64,000 nucleotides of DNA from JBJXHC01 sp046160825 (lineage in GTDB: Bacteria > Bacteroidota > Ignavibacteria > UBA10030 > UBA6906). Positions 53,940-62,945 of this stretch are shown one piece after another; the stretch's first letter is position 1; every line of letters begins with the position of its first letter. The translations under genes and the position numbers were made by a program. Below the pieces are notes generated by a model, which did not search any database, was not told the origin of the DNA, and was given only the letters and a program-made list of their open reading frames with translations. The stretch covers positions 9,375 to 73,374 of the forward strand of contig JBJXHC010000075.1 in assembly GCA_046160825.1 (NCBI GenBank), in the 5' to 3' direction.

Positions 53940-55442
53940 TTAGTTCTTGGGAACAACTGTGTCATACCAGGGTTTCTTCGCGCGGGTCCCGACTTCGTCA
54001 ATGTGGACATGCTTCGCTTCTGTGTACTCCTTCAATCCATCAATACCAAACTCCCGACCGATGCCACTCTGTTTGTATCCGCCGAACGGCGCACGTTCAC
54101 TGAGTAGATGCCATTCGTTGATCCATACAGTTCCTGTGCGTAATCTCCGCGCAACGCTCATTGCCTTCTCGGGATCCTTCGACCAGACGCCTCCACCCAA
54201 ACCAAACACGGAATCGTTTGCCATACGCACGGCTTCATCCACTGTCCTGTAACGAATTACCGACAACACCGGGCCGAATATCTCTTCCTGGGCAATCGAA
54301 GACGAATTGAAGACGTGATCAAAAATTGTTGGCTCAACGAAGAAACCGCGTGCGCATTCAGGATCATCAGGTATTTTACCACCGGTAACCACGTCGGCCC
54401 CTTCCTGCTTGCCCTTTGCGATGTAGGCAAGGACGATGTCCTGCTGCTTCCTGGAAACAAGCGGACCGATGTCGGTGCTCATTTGCATTGGGTCGCCGAT
54501 TTTCATCTTACGGGTTTTTTCCACCATGCGGTTGACGAACTGGTCTGCTTTGCCCTCCGGAAGAAAAAGCCTGGTGCCGGCCTCGCAACATTGTCCCTGA
54601 TGGTAGAATATCGCGTACAGTGCACCATCAACTGCCATTTCCATATCCGCGTCGTCAAGCACGATGTTGGCCGACTTCCCACCACATTCAAGCGTCACCT
54701 TCTTGAGTGTCGCTGCTGCTGCGCGCATGATTGACTGGCCAACAGGAGTCGAGCCGGTAAACGCCACTTTGTCCACCATTGGGTTCTTGGTCATCTCAAG
54801 CCCGGCGTCGCTGCCGAACCCGGTGATGATATTCACGACGCCCTTTGGCAGTCCGCACTCATGAATCAGTCGCGCAAGCTCCATGGCGGTGACGGGAGTT
54901 TCCTGGGATGGCTTGAGGACGATGGTGTTGCCGGCTGCGAGGGCAGGCCCCAGTTTCCAGATAGCCATCTTGAGAGGAAAGTTCCATGGGATGATAGCCG
55001 AGACAACACCGATGGGTTCTCTGAGCAACCAGTTTTTGCTGAAGCCGGGCTTGGAGACGGCGTCCAGCGGCTCGTCAAGATCAGTCAGCGCGAGTTTGGA
55101 AAAACTGTTCATGTTGCGTGCACTGAGGTAGATGTCTTCTTTTGCCTTGCGTAGCGTCGACCCGGAATCAGCGACCTCGAGTTCTGTAAGGAGGGTGGAG
55201 TTTTCGTTGATCTTATCGGAGATAGCTTTGAGGTACGATGCGCGTTCCTCACGGGACATGCGCGGCCAGGGTCCTTCGTCAAACGCTGTGCGGGCAGCCT
55301 TGATTGCCTTTTGTGTGTCGCCTACACCGGCACGTGTAAATGAGGCAATAACTTCCTGATTGAAGGGATTGATGGAGGTGAAACTCTGGCGTTCTGAAGA
55401 ATCAACAAATTCACTATTGATGTAAAGCTGATACGTGCGCAA
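53940..55442 (-). CDS. Aldehyde dehydrogenase
   Basis: 500 aa, TTG 55442 start (no strong site). NAD(P)-dependent aldehyde dehydrogenase with catalytic Cys286 in QGQCCEAGTR, general base Glu252 in LECGGKS, the nucleotide-binding FTGSTPVGQ and EEIFGPVLSVIRY. Full length for the family (about 490). It oxidises aldehydes to acids; substrate not determined. PWNFPLKMA and the WINEWH near the C-terminus suit medium-chain or betaine-aldehyde-like members. Confidence 0.93.
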   Translation of the reverse strand: MRTYQLYINSEFVDSSERQSFTSINPFNQEVIASFTRAGVGDTQKAIKAARTAFDEGPWPRMSREERASYLKAISDKINENSTLLTELEVADSGSTLRKAKEDIYLSARNMNSFSKLALTDLDEPLDAVSKPGFSKNWLLREPIGVVSAIIPWNFPLKMAIWKLGPALAAGNTIVLKPSQETPVTAMELARLIHECGLPKGVVNIITGFGSDAGLEMTKNPMVDKVAFTGSTPVGQSIMRAAAATLKKVTLECGGKSANIVLDDADMEMAVDGALYAIFYHQGQCCEAGTRLFLPEGKADQFVNRMVEKTRKMKIGDPMQMSTDIGPLVSRKQQDIVLAYIAKGKQEGADVVTGGKIPDDPECARGFFVEPTIFDHVFNSSSIAQEEIFGPVLSVIRYRTVDEAVRMANDSVFGLGGGVWSKDPEKAMSVARRLRTGTVWINEWHLLSERAPFGGYKQSGIGREFGIDGLKEYTEAKHVHIDEVGTRAKKPWYDTVVPKN

Positions 55443-55541
55443 TGAAGTTCAGTCGAATTGGAATGGAGGTGTGAACTCGAATGGCTCAAGATAGGCAAAA
55501 AGGGGGAATTCATCAACTCCGATTATCACGGCCGTTGCGAC

Positions 55542-55937
55542 TTAGTTGAGCCTCCTCGGATAGCTATCCGGCTGCTGTGGGTCAAACCTTGCGTCCGTCA
55601 ATGCCATTGTGAAGAGATCAAGCTTTCCTGTATTGACGATGGCGTGCGAAGCGAGCGGCTCCACGGTGAGCAGAACAGCGCCCGCGCCCGCGAATGTGCG
55701 ACTCTCAACCGGAGTATCAACGCCCTCGTCCCAGTGCAATGTCCATTCATCGTTGTGGAGAACAACGATTACCTCTTTGCGCACTCTGTGATAGTGATTA
55801 CCGCGAATCCCTCCGGGATGGAGTGAAGTAAAATGGAGGTCGACAGGAGAAGGAAGGAACTCGCTCCAACTCTGGTCAACGGAGAAACTACTACCGCGGT
55901 TGTCGCCACGGTCGGTCAATACGGTAATGGAAATCAA
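55542..55937 (-). CDS. Cupin-like protein (WxcM/FdtA-like)
   Basis: 131 aa from TTG 55937, chosen for GAGGAG 6 nt upstream; TTG 55958 also opens the frame. A small beta-barrel: GGIRGNHYHRVRKEVIVVLHNDEWTLHWDE matches the cupin metal/sugar-binding strand of WxcM-like or 3,4-ketoisomerase proteins, and FAGAGAVLLTVEPLASHAIVNTG the second. May act on a nucleotide sugar or a surface polysaccharide precursor. Family assignment is from pattern. Confidence 0.6.
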   Translation of the reverse strand: MISITVLTDRGDNRGSSFSVDQSWSEFLPSPVDLHFTSLHPGGIRGNHYHRVRKEVIVVLHNDEWTLHWDEGVDTPVESRTFAGAGAVLLTVEPLASHAIVNTGKLDLFTMALTDARFDPQQPDSYPRRLN

Positions 55938-56077
55938 TAAGTACTCCTCTGATGTCAAGTTGGCAAGACAAGTTGTTACTGCACGAGGATTCAGGAATTA
56001 GAAGGGGAAAAAGCAAGGCATCCAGAATCCAGAATCTCAAAACCTAAAATCCCACATCTCAAATCCAGAATCCACTC

Positions 56078-57091
56078 TTACTTACTCCACCAATATGCCA
56101 CTTTTACCATGAAGATATTATCCGCGTCAGCCGTAACGAGACGCTTGAGTGAACGCCCGAAATTGAAATTTCCTTCACCTTCAAAGTCTTCGCGGCTCTG
56201 TGTCCACACGAAGTACATCGTGGAGCCCGGAAGGAATTCCCATCGCAGCACAGCGTTACCACGCAATGACTTGAAATTAAAATCAGGGTTGGAGAACTGG
56301 ATTGGTGTGGCCGGGCCGCCCCCATCGGGATCAGCAGTGTAGGTGACGCTTCCATCGGGGTTTGTTTGTTCTGTGACGGTTGACCCATTGCCGGCACCGA
56401 AAGTATCGAAATCGTAGGAACGACTCCGTGCGAGTGCTTTGAAGTTGGTGAACTCACCAGCGGAGATCAGAGGCTGGATGTAGACTTGCAGACTCAATTC
56501 CGGAGTAAACGTCCAATCAACCCGGACGCTGGTGGAGAATGTCGTCTGCTGCATTTCACCAAACACATATCGCCTGCCATACGTTGACGTGGCGGTTGGG
56601 TCGTTGAACGCTCCGATCCATTGCGACGCCTGGAAATTCCGGTAGAGTTCAGGCGAAAGGCTGACGGAGAGACTTTGCGTCGGTCGCCAGCTAAATTGTG
56701 TCCAGAGCGTCCAGTTCCTTGTATAGTCGGCCCAGTAGGAATACCATTCCACATACAGGAAGAAATCACGACGAGTATCAGATTCGAATCCGACAAAGTA
56801 CTCACGTCCCGGAGGAGTGAGGGTCGCCGGCCCGCCACGTGTTCTCCGGATGCTGATCGTTTCCGGGTTGTACGCGAACTTCAGATTGATGTTGTAGTAG
56901 TTATGGAATTGTACGGAGAAGAAGTTCCACAAACCTTCCCACGTAATGTTGCCGTCGAAATCGTAGGTCCGAAAGACTGCGCCGCCAAGTTCGAGCGACC
57001 GATAGAAATCCCCCGGCTCCGTCCACATATACCCGCCCGCGAGATGAGAATTGATGGCATCAGTACGCGATTGGAAACCGAGGTCGTTCAT
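56078..57091 (-). CDS. DUF5916 barrel, C-terminal fragment (after in-frame stop)
   Basis: 337 codons in the same frame as the gene at 57092-58726, beginning ATG directly after its TAA. It starts MNDLGFQSRTD, which is internal in the DUF5916 family (usually GFEVNDLGF). The remainder alternates outer-membrane barrel strands to the final aromatic YWWSK. With the upstream part it totals about 880 codons, the full family length. Either a pseudogene, a split protein made by re-initiation at the TAAATG junction, or a sequencing error. Confidence 0.75.
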   Translation of the reverse strand: MNDLGFQSRTDAINSHLAGGYMWTEPGDFYRSLELGGAVFRTYDFDGNITWEGLWNFFSVQFHNYYNINLKFAYNPETISIRRTRGGPATLTPPGREYFVGFESDTRRDFFLYVEWYSYWADYTRNWTLWTQFSWRPTQSLSVSLSPELYRNFQASQWIGAFNDPTATSTYGRRYVFGEMQQTTFSTSVRVDWTFTPELSLQVYIQPLISAGEFTNFKALARSRSYDFDTFGAGNGSTVTEQTNPDGSVTYTADPDGGGPATPIQFSNPDFNFKSLRGNAVLRWEFLPGSTMYFVWTQSREDFEGEGNFNFGRSLKRLVTADADNIFMVKVAYWWSK

Positions 57092-58726
57092 TTAAAAACC
57101 CTGACTCACAACTCCGAGTGAGCCATTGAAGAACGAGTTCCCTTTTGATTTGGTAAAGAACAGGCGACCAATGCCGCCAGTGAGGGAGGTGGCGTTGCTA
57201 TCCACACGGACGTGGCCCGCATCAGGTCGCTGATAATAGCGCGCCGAGCTTTGCTGGAGCGAGAGCATGCGATCCGGAGTTCCTGCAACATGCGACAAAG
57301 CGCCATAGGCCGTCACAACCCATGTGCGGGATGAATCAAGGAACATCCACCCATCAATTCCACCAAGACTGCCGGAGGAATTCATCTGGTCCCGCAGTCC
57401 GGCATTCTTGAATGCCCTTGATGTCTGCGTTGCAATCAAGCCGACACCGAACTGTCCGTTGTCGATCTCCTTCAATGCGCGGGCGATGCCGTAATACGTG
57501 AGAGGCTCGACCTCTGCTGAGAAACGCGAACCCGATAGTTCAAGGTTTGCATGTTCACGGGCAGTCACCGCGTGAATGGTTCCGATATTCCAATTGTTAC
57601 CCACCTTCCCCGTAAGCTTCGCCGCACCAAGAATGTCCGTCCCCGATGGGACTTCTGCAAAATCGGCGGAGGGGGGGCTTCCCTGTGGAGTGCGTCCGAT
57701 CCGGCGGCTGTAGAAGAACGTGGGGGTGTTCCAATTGAAACTCCAGTTATTTGTCGCTCCCCCCTGGCCGAACCTGAGTGTACTTGCCCCTTCGATAAAG
57801 AACGGACGTTTCTCTTGAAAGAACGATTCGACGTCGCTGAGGTTTACCACCGCCGGATCAACTTCCACCTGACCGAAGTCCGGATAGACTGTGCCATCAA
57901 GTGTCAGGTTGCTGCCGAGGGCAAGCTTGAAATCCGCACCAACGCGCGATCTGTACCTGGATCCGTCGTTGAATGGATCTCCGGCAGAGTGGCGGGTGAA
58001 CTCCGCTTTCGTTGTGACATACGGAAGCACCTCGAACTGTCGGACAGGTGATATCCCACGCATACCAACGAGATCGACAAAGCGCGAGACAAATCCATTG
58101 GCATTCTTTGGGGTGAACACGACATAGTCACGCTCATTATTGCGCGTAAGGTCGCGACGGAAATTGATACCCCAGATGGTATTTTCCTGTTCATGAAAGC
58201 GGAGTTGGGAAAAGGGGATACGCATCTCGGCGGCCCAACCCTCACTATCAATCGTGACCTTGCCTTCCCAAATTCCGTCCCAGCTATTGTCATCCCAGTC
58301 GTCGTTCTCGAGGATACCATCGTACAATGTTCCTGCAGCGTCAAGTCCGAAATAGAAACCACTGCGGCGATCATAGTACGGGTCAACGAAGAACATGATG
58401 GCATCGCCGTCTCCCCATGTATCGCGGCGGCTGAGTCGAACGGCAATAGAATCCGGTGCGGTATCGTACATTCGCGCAGCAACATATAGCGCTGCATCAT
58501 CGTACGCGATCCGGATCTCAGTTCTTTGGCTTGGGGTTCCCCCCTCGACCGGATCACGTTGTACAAACTGAGTGAACCCGGGCTGGCTCCATACTGCCTC
58601 GGAAAGAATGCCATCGATGGTAATCGGGTCGTTCGCCCGGATTGCGCTGATGGAGGTTGCCGGTTGCGAGTGAAGAGAGTGTCCACACACCAAAACGGCA
58701 ATCATCAACAAGGAGTATCGGAACAT
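57092..58726 (-). CDS. DUF5916/CBM9-like protein, N-terminal fragment (ends in premature stop)
   Basis: 544 aa, ATG 58726. Signal peptide ends HSLHSQ. A CBM9-like domain (about 25-210: PITIDGILSEAVWSQ, RIAYDDAALYVAARMYD, WAAEMRIPFSQLRF) precedes the first half of a DUF5916 barrel (EKRPFFIEGA, FFYSRRIGR). It ends at GVVSQGF then TAA at 57092-57094; the following codons continue the family sequence. See the C-terminal part at 56078-57091. The role may be uptake or hydrolysis-linked sugar binding, which is not established. Confidence 0.82.
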   Translation of the reverse strand: MFRYSLLMIAVLVCGHSLHSQPATSISAIRANDPITIDGILSEAVWSQPGFTQFVQRDPVEGGTPSQRTEIRIAYDDAALYVAARMYDTAPDSIAVRLSRRDTWGDGDAIMFFVDPYYDRRSGFYFGLDAAGTLYDGILENDDWDDNSWDGIWEGKVTIDSEGWAAEMRIPFSQLRFHEQENTIWGINFRRDLTRNNERDYVVFTPKNANGFVSRFVDLVGMRGISPVRQFEVLPYVTTKAEFTRHSAGDPFNDGSRYRSRVGADFKLALGSNLTLDGTVYPDFGQVEVDPAVVNLSDVESFFQEKRPFFIEGASTLRFGQGGATNNWSFNWNTPTFFYSRRIGRTPQGSPPSADFAEVPSGTDILGAAKLTGKVGNNWNIGTIHAVTAREHANLELSGSRFSAEVEPLTYYGIARALKEIDNGQFGVGLIATQTSRAFKNAGLRDQMNSSGSLGGIDGWMFLDSSRTWVVTAYGALSHVAGTPDRMLSLQQSSARYYQRPDAGHVRVDSNATSLTGGIGRLFFTKSKGNSFFNGSLGVVSQGF

Positions 58727-59172
58727 GAGAAGTGGCCCTTGTGTCTTTGACAGGATGATTGAATGTGCTACACCCTGCGGTTTCCCAGGGTCTTATCTTC
58801 CTCACGTATGGTGTGTTCCGTTCAGTTCAGTTCCGCATTTTGGGTGACCGGCACTGATGAGGAATGGAGATGATGGACGGGTCCGAGCGAACCTTGGATC
58901 ATCGTTTTCCGATACTAAATTCTAAATTCTTCGAGGACGATGGTCCTCATCGCCAGTGAATACGGATGAGAGCCGCAATGGTTGCCTTTACCGCCCAATA
59001 AAGTCTCAATGTTATCCATTTTTTGACAATCCGGATCTGCTTGAAATCAGCTCGTTGCATACAGGCCCGGGCGATGGTATCAAGAGATTAGACTCTTGAG
59101 AACGAGAAAAGGTTGGAATCGTGAAGAATAATAATGGAGAAGCGGGGGTTGGAATGAATAGAACCGACCCGG
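58727..59172. other. Intergenic region, nothing recognised
   Basis: 446 bases between the DUF5916 gene and the end of the PDZ gene. No frame with a ribosome site, no RNA gene and no strong hairpin; two AAATTCT copies occur near 58915-58931. Confidence 0.5.
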
Positions 59173-60210
59173 CTACAAGGGAAGAGTCACGGTCAAAACA
59201 CTGTCAACATCCCACAGTTGCCCGCACTTTTTCCCTGATAATCTTTTTGGGAGATTCTTGCGCAAGGAATGGCCCAACTCACGCGCATCAATTCTGAGGT
59301 CATCCTTCAATCCATTCAGTTCCAGTTTTAGTTTATCAAGGTGGGGCCGAAGCCCCTCCATCTCAAACTCGAACTCATCAAAATCGTTATCATCCCACCA
59401 TCCACTATGTGGTGATCCCTTGAAATAATACCGGTATCCGTTTCGTGGACTTAGGTCCTCGGCAACCACCGTCAGTTTTTGTTGATTTCCTTTTCGCACG
59501 ATTTCAATATCCACTTTGTCGTCATCGTCGTATCGGTTCAATGCTCTGCGAACATCACGGACGTCTTCAACGGCATCCTGACCGATTTTTGTAATCACAT
59601 CGCCGGCTTTGAGGCCCGCTTTTTCTGCATTGCTTTCTTCTTCGACTTCTTCCACCAATACCCCGCGCTTGTCCGGAATTTGAAAGTATTCGGCAAGCTG
59701 ATCGTTCAGGCCACGAAGTTGCAGTCCGCGCACCCCTGTTGTTGAGATTGAGGGGGGATGAGGAGCAATGGGAGGAATAACGGCCGCTGTCCGTGGTCTC
59801 GGTTGCGATCCAAGCACGGCTTGCATGGTTGTTCGTTGGTTGGTTCTTACCACGGCAATATTCACTGAGGCGCCGGGTTTTGTCCGACGAACTGCATCGG
59901 TGAGATCATCCGCATCGGAAATGGTCTTGCCATCAAATTCGACGATGATGTCTTCTTCACGCAGTCCGGCTTTATCGGCTGGGGTATCATTCAGTACCTC
60001 GGTAACCAATGCGCCCTCGTTGGTTTTTGAATCCATTGAACGGGCAAGTCGTGGCGTCATATCCTGAATCGAAACACCGAGCCATCCCCGGTCCTTTGAT
60101 CTCGCTCTCGAAATTCTGCCATCATCCGGTTGTGCGGTAAAGGACGGCATTATGCTTCCACTGAAGACGGTTGCAAGAACTATGGTGGCGAGAAGCATTA
60201 TGGATTTCAT
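59173..60210 (-). CDS. Tandem-PDZ periplasmic protein
   Basis: 345 aa from ATG 60210 with GGAGG about 8 nt upstream. Signal peptide about 1-26. Two PDZ domains: about 35-130 (GWLGVSIQDM, EGALVTEVLNDTPADKAGLREEDIIVEFDG) and about 160-255 (RGVLVEEVEEESNAEKAGLKAGDVITKIG). No protease domain. DegS/RseP use such domains to sense unfolded outer-membrane protein C-termini. Here the protein is the last gene of an ECF sigma operon, so a sensing role is a reasonable inference. It starts 38 nt after the TPR/HEAT gene. Confidence 0.83.
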   Translation of the reverse strand: MKSIMLLATIVLATVFSGSIMPSFTAQPDDGRISRARSKDRGWLGVSIQDMTPRLARSMDSKTNEGALVTEVLNDTPADKAGLREEDIIVEFDGKTISDADDLTDAVRRTKPGASVNIAVVRTNQRTTMQAVLGSQPRPRTAAVIPPIAPHPPSISTTGVRGLQLRGLNDQLAEYFQIPDKRGVLVEEVEEESNAEKAGLKAGDVITKIGQDAVEDVRDVRRALNRYDDDDKVDIEIVRKGNQQKLTVVAEDLSPRNGYRYYFKGSPHSGWWDDNDFDEFEFEMEGLRPHLDKLKLELNGLKDDLRIDARELGHSLRKNLPKRLSGKKCGQLWDVDSVLTVTLPL

Positions 60211-60247
60211 GTCATTCCTCCGTGTTGTCATGAATTAACGTACTGAG

Positions 60248-61378
60248 CTACTTTCCTTTTAATATTTCGTAGAGAGCGGATCGGGCTTTCTCACCACCGA
60301 TGTTTCCAAGATAATACACGGCGTCCCGTCGAAACTGGTAGTTGTCATGCGTGAGTGCAACTGTCCGGAGAAAGTCCACGGCTTTGTCATTCCCGACTTC
60401 GGCGATAGCATAAAAGATGGTTTCGACCGTCTCGACCCGGTGCTTGGGGATATTATTGAAAAGTTCGATAAGGAGACCGACCGATTTGTTCTTATCCGGG
60501 GCTTCATTGCCGATGAAATCAATGGCGTAGGCCTGTAGCTGTTCATGCGTATCCTTGAGAGCGATTTCCATAAGTACGGGGAGAATGTCGTGCTTCTTGA
60601 AATCAACAAGAACATCCAGTGAAGCCTCGCGGAGTGCGAGTGCCTGTTTGCTATCAAGAGCAATATCTCGCAGGGTGGAAAAAGACTTCTCATCTTCCTT
60701 GGCCTCGCCGAGGGCATACAGTGCTTCCATCTTCAATCGTGTTTCCGGGTCAAGTTCCCGCCTATTCTCAAACGCCATGGGAGTGCCAATGCTCATTGCC
60801 GGATGCCGCCAACGCGCCATGGATCTGCTTTGTCGTCTCAGTTGTCTCTCGACATCACGCATGTGAGGTGCGACGGAGTAGCCGCCTCCCGGCGATTTGG
60901 TGATACTGATCGCTGTTGGAGTGCCCTCACCGGGAGCAATGACGTACACTCCGTCCGATTCAAGCTGCGCAAGATCGGCCACAGCGTCGTCATAGTAGCT
61001 GCTCTTCGGGTATGCTTCAACAAATGCCTCATACGCGGCTCTGGCCTTTTTGTGATCCTGGTGGCGAAGAGCATATGCCGTCCAGTATCGAGCGTCATCC
61101 GCGTAGTCGCTCTTTGGATGTTTGGCGATAACATCGGCAAGTTTTTTTCGTGCTTCATCCCACCGTTCGTTCAGAATCAGTGTGTATCCCTCGCGATACG
61201 TACTGTACGCGGGATCGTCCGACTGCTCCGGCTGAAGTGCCCCCAAGGAAAGGGCTGGTGCTCGATCCGGTCGAGGCGCCGCTGCTGCGCGTGGTAGCGG
61301 TGTTGATGGTTGTGCATGTAGAATGGTAGCTGTCGCCAGCAGAGCGAAAGCAGAATGGAATAGCAGTGATTGCCTCAT
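60248..61378 (-). CDS. TPR and HEAT-repeat periplasmic protein
   Basis: 376 aa, ATG 61378 overlapping the anti-sigma stop by 4 nt. Signal peptide ends ILHAQ. N-terminal TPR-like helices (about 50-120: ERWDEARKKLADVIAKHP, KARAAYEAFVEAYPKSSY, YbgF/Bam-like), then about 160-376 HEAT-like repeats (ALREASLDVLVDF, YQFRRDAVYYLGNIG). A protein-binding scaffold; the operon suggests a role in envelope stress signalling. Function not known. Confidence 0.75.
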   Translation of the reverse strand: MRQSLLFHSAFALLATATILHAQPSTPLPRAAAAPRPDRAPALSLGALQPEQSDDPAYSTYREGYTLILNERWDEARKKLADVIAKHPKSDYADDARYWTAYALRHQDHKKARAAYEAFVEAYPKSSYYDDAVADLAQLESDGVYVIAPGEGTPTAISITKSPGGGYSVAPHMRDVERQLRRQSRSMARWRHPAMSIGTPMAFENRRELDPETRLKMEALYALGEAKEDEKSFSTLRDIALDSKQALALREASLDVLVDFKKHDILPVLMEIALKDTHEQLQAYAIDFIGNEAPDKNKSVGLLIELFNNIPKHRVETVETIFYAIAEVGNDKAVDFLRTVALTHDNYQFRRDAVYYLGNIGGEKARSALYEILKGK

Positions 61379-62190
61379 AGATTATCCTCGTAGTATGAAT
61401 ACTTTGCCTGCATCGTTCGTACCGAATCCCTTGTGGCTTCCGCCATACGAATCTTGAAGAGAAGGTTCTCCTGCCGGATCCCGCTCCGAATGATCTCGAC
61501 ATTCGGGATATCGGTTGTCTGCTCCATGTTTGCCAACTCGACAAGGATCTTCTGAAGGTCTCTTAGCAGCAGGGTTGATCGCGGATCGAGAGGTTCATCT
61601 CCGAATGCCCTTGCCTCACGGATCAATTCTCGTGAGATCGAACGTTCAGCGGTGAGATCAACAGGGATTCCGTCTGCGGTTTTCATGTTGGAAAGTCCTA
61701 CAAGAAGAACCTTGGAACGACGGAAGTACTGTCCAAGTGGATCCTCAACAAAAGCGATTTGTTCAGAGCGTTGAATGGAGGAGAATGATTCTTCAGGTGA
61801 GCGGTGCTGCCATGTGTTCCATCCAAACATTATTATTCCAACAATGGCTATCACGCCTCCGACTGAAATCAAGAGCCGTCGTTGGGGCACGACTATGCTT
61901 TGCATTGACTCACGAATTGAAGTCCACCATCTGTTTCTGGCTGGCGCCTGATCAGCAATCCGCTCTGTAATGCTGGTGGCGAACTCATCCCAGAACTCTG
62001 GCCCTCTGGAGTCTGCGGGGGACGATGAGAAGGGGTTAACGAGTGAAAGCGTCGAGCGCAAAGACTGCAATTCGGTGTTACAGAGCGTACATCCGCTGAG
62101 ATGTTGCTCGACCTCGCGTTTCATCTCATCAGTCAGGTCTGTAAGGAGATAATCGTAAAGTTGTTTTTGAATCCTCTTGTGCGTCATCAT
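61375..62190 (-). CDS. Zinc-finger anti-sigma factor
   Basis: 271 aa, ATG 62190 overlapping the sigma stop (TGA at 62187-62189). The N-terminal ASD/zf-HC2 motif is HLSGCTLCNTELQ (H-x3-C-x2-C, residues about 28-40), and a transmembrane helix lies at about 120-140 (LLISVGGVIAIVGIIMFGW). The periplasmic part is about 130 residues. It should bind and silence the ECF sigma factor encoded upstream. A longer frame to 62277 is rejected. Confidence 0.85.
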   Translation of the reverse strand: MMTHKRIQKQLYDYLLTDLTDEMKREVEQHLSGCTLCNTELQSLRSTLSLVNPFSSSPADSRGPEFWDEFATSITERIADQAPARNRWWTSIRESMQSIVVPQRRLLISVGGVIAIVGIIMFGWNTWQHRSPEESFSSIQRSEQIAFVEDPLGQYFRRSKVLLVGLSNMKTADGIPVDLTAERSISRELIREARAFGDEPLDPRSTLLLRDLQKILVELANMEQTTDIPNVEIIRSGIRQENLLFKIRMAEATRDSVRTMQAKYSYYEDNL

Positions 62191-62744
62191 GTAATTTCCG
62201 TCCGAAAATACTCCAACCGTTTCCTCAGTTTTTTCAGTCCCCGGAACAGGTGTGTCTTCACTGTCCCTTCCGAACAACTCAGTATGCCGCTCACTTGCCG
62301 CGTGGAGAGTCCCTCAAGATGCCGTAGAATCACGACTGACCTCTGAAGCGTGGGAAGTTCATGCAATGCTCTTTCGACGTGGTCTCTCAACTCCTTGTTT
62401 TCTGCTGAGCCACTGTCCCGGCTTATTGCGTTAAGTTCCCCGTTGCCGTTGGCTTCAAATCGCTGCACGCGGGATTTCTCCATCTTCATCCGATTCAACG
62501 CGAGGTTTGTGATGATCCGATAAAGCCATGTGGAAAATTCGGCGTCTCCGCGAAATGATGGTAAGGCATGATACACACGGACAAATGCATCCTGTGTCAC
62601 GTCCTGTGCAAGCTCGTGATGATGGAGAAATCCGTAGGCGATGTTGTATGCCTGCTTCATGTGTCGTTCAACGAGCTGGCGGAATGCCTGATGGTTTCCC
62701 TCCTTTGCCTCAATGATGAGTTGCCGTTCGTCGGCAACGGGCAT
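62187..62744 (-). CDS. ECF-family RNA polymerase sigma factor (RpoE-like)
   Basis: 185 aa from ATG 62744 (AAGG about 10 nt upstream; the frame opens at TTG 62783). Sigma-2 region with DVTQDAFVRVYHALPSF and FSTWLYRIITNLALNRMK; sigma-4 HTH with RSVVILRHLEGLSTRQVSGILSCSEGTVKTHLFRGLKKLR. Typical ECF size, no extra domains. Stop overlaps the start of the anti-sigma gene, so the pair is translationally coupled. It directs the envelope-stress-like operon here and probably other genes. Confidence 0.94.
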   Translation of the reverse strand: MPVADERQLIIEAKEGNHQAFRQLVERHMKQAYNIAYGFLHHHELAQDVTQDAFVRVYHALPSFRGDAEFSTWLYRIITNLALNRMKMEKSRVQRFEANGNGELNAISRDSGSAENKELRDHVERALHELPTLQRSVVILRHLEGLSTRQVSGILSCSEGTVKTHLFRGLKKLRKRLEYFRTEIT

Positions 62745-62869
62745 ACGGAGAACCTTTTCGTGTATTTGGTATTGATTAGACAATCAAGGCAGGGGGACGG
62801 TTGACACGGGATATCGATCTATTTTCAGAATCTCATACGGCTGGAGTTGATGAAAGATTCGGCGTGAAT

Positions 62870-62910
62870 AAAAAACACTGTGCCGCCCGATAAACCACAC
62901 GGGCGGCACA
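62870..62910 (-). terminator. Rho-independent terminator of the T9SS cargo gene
   Basis: Minus strand: TGTGCCGCCCG / CGGGCGGCACA, 11-bp perfect stem with a ten-base loop, followed by GTTTTTT. Lies 36 nt after the T9SS gene stop and before the sigma gene. Confidence 0.88.
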
Positions 62911-62945
62911 ATGGAGGCAGAAAGGAAACTGTTTAGCAGTTGACC

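Noticed and set aside
57904..58701. 265-codon minus-strand frame
   Set aside because: Another reading frame of the DUF5916 gene, whose own frame has domain matches.
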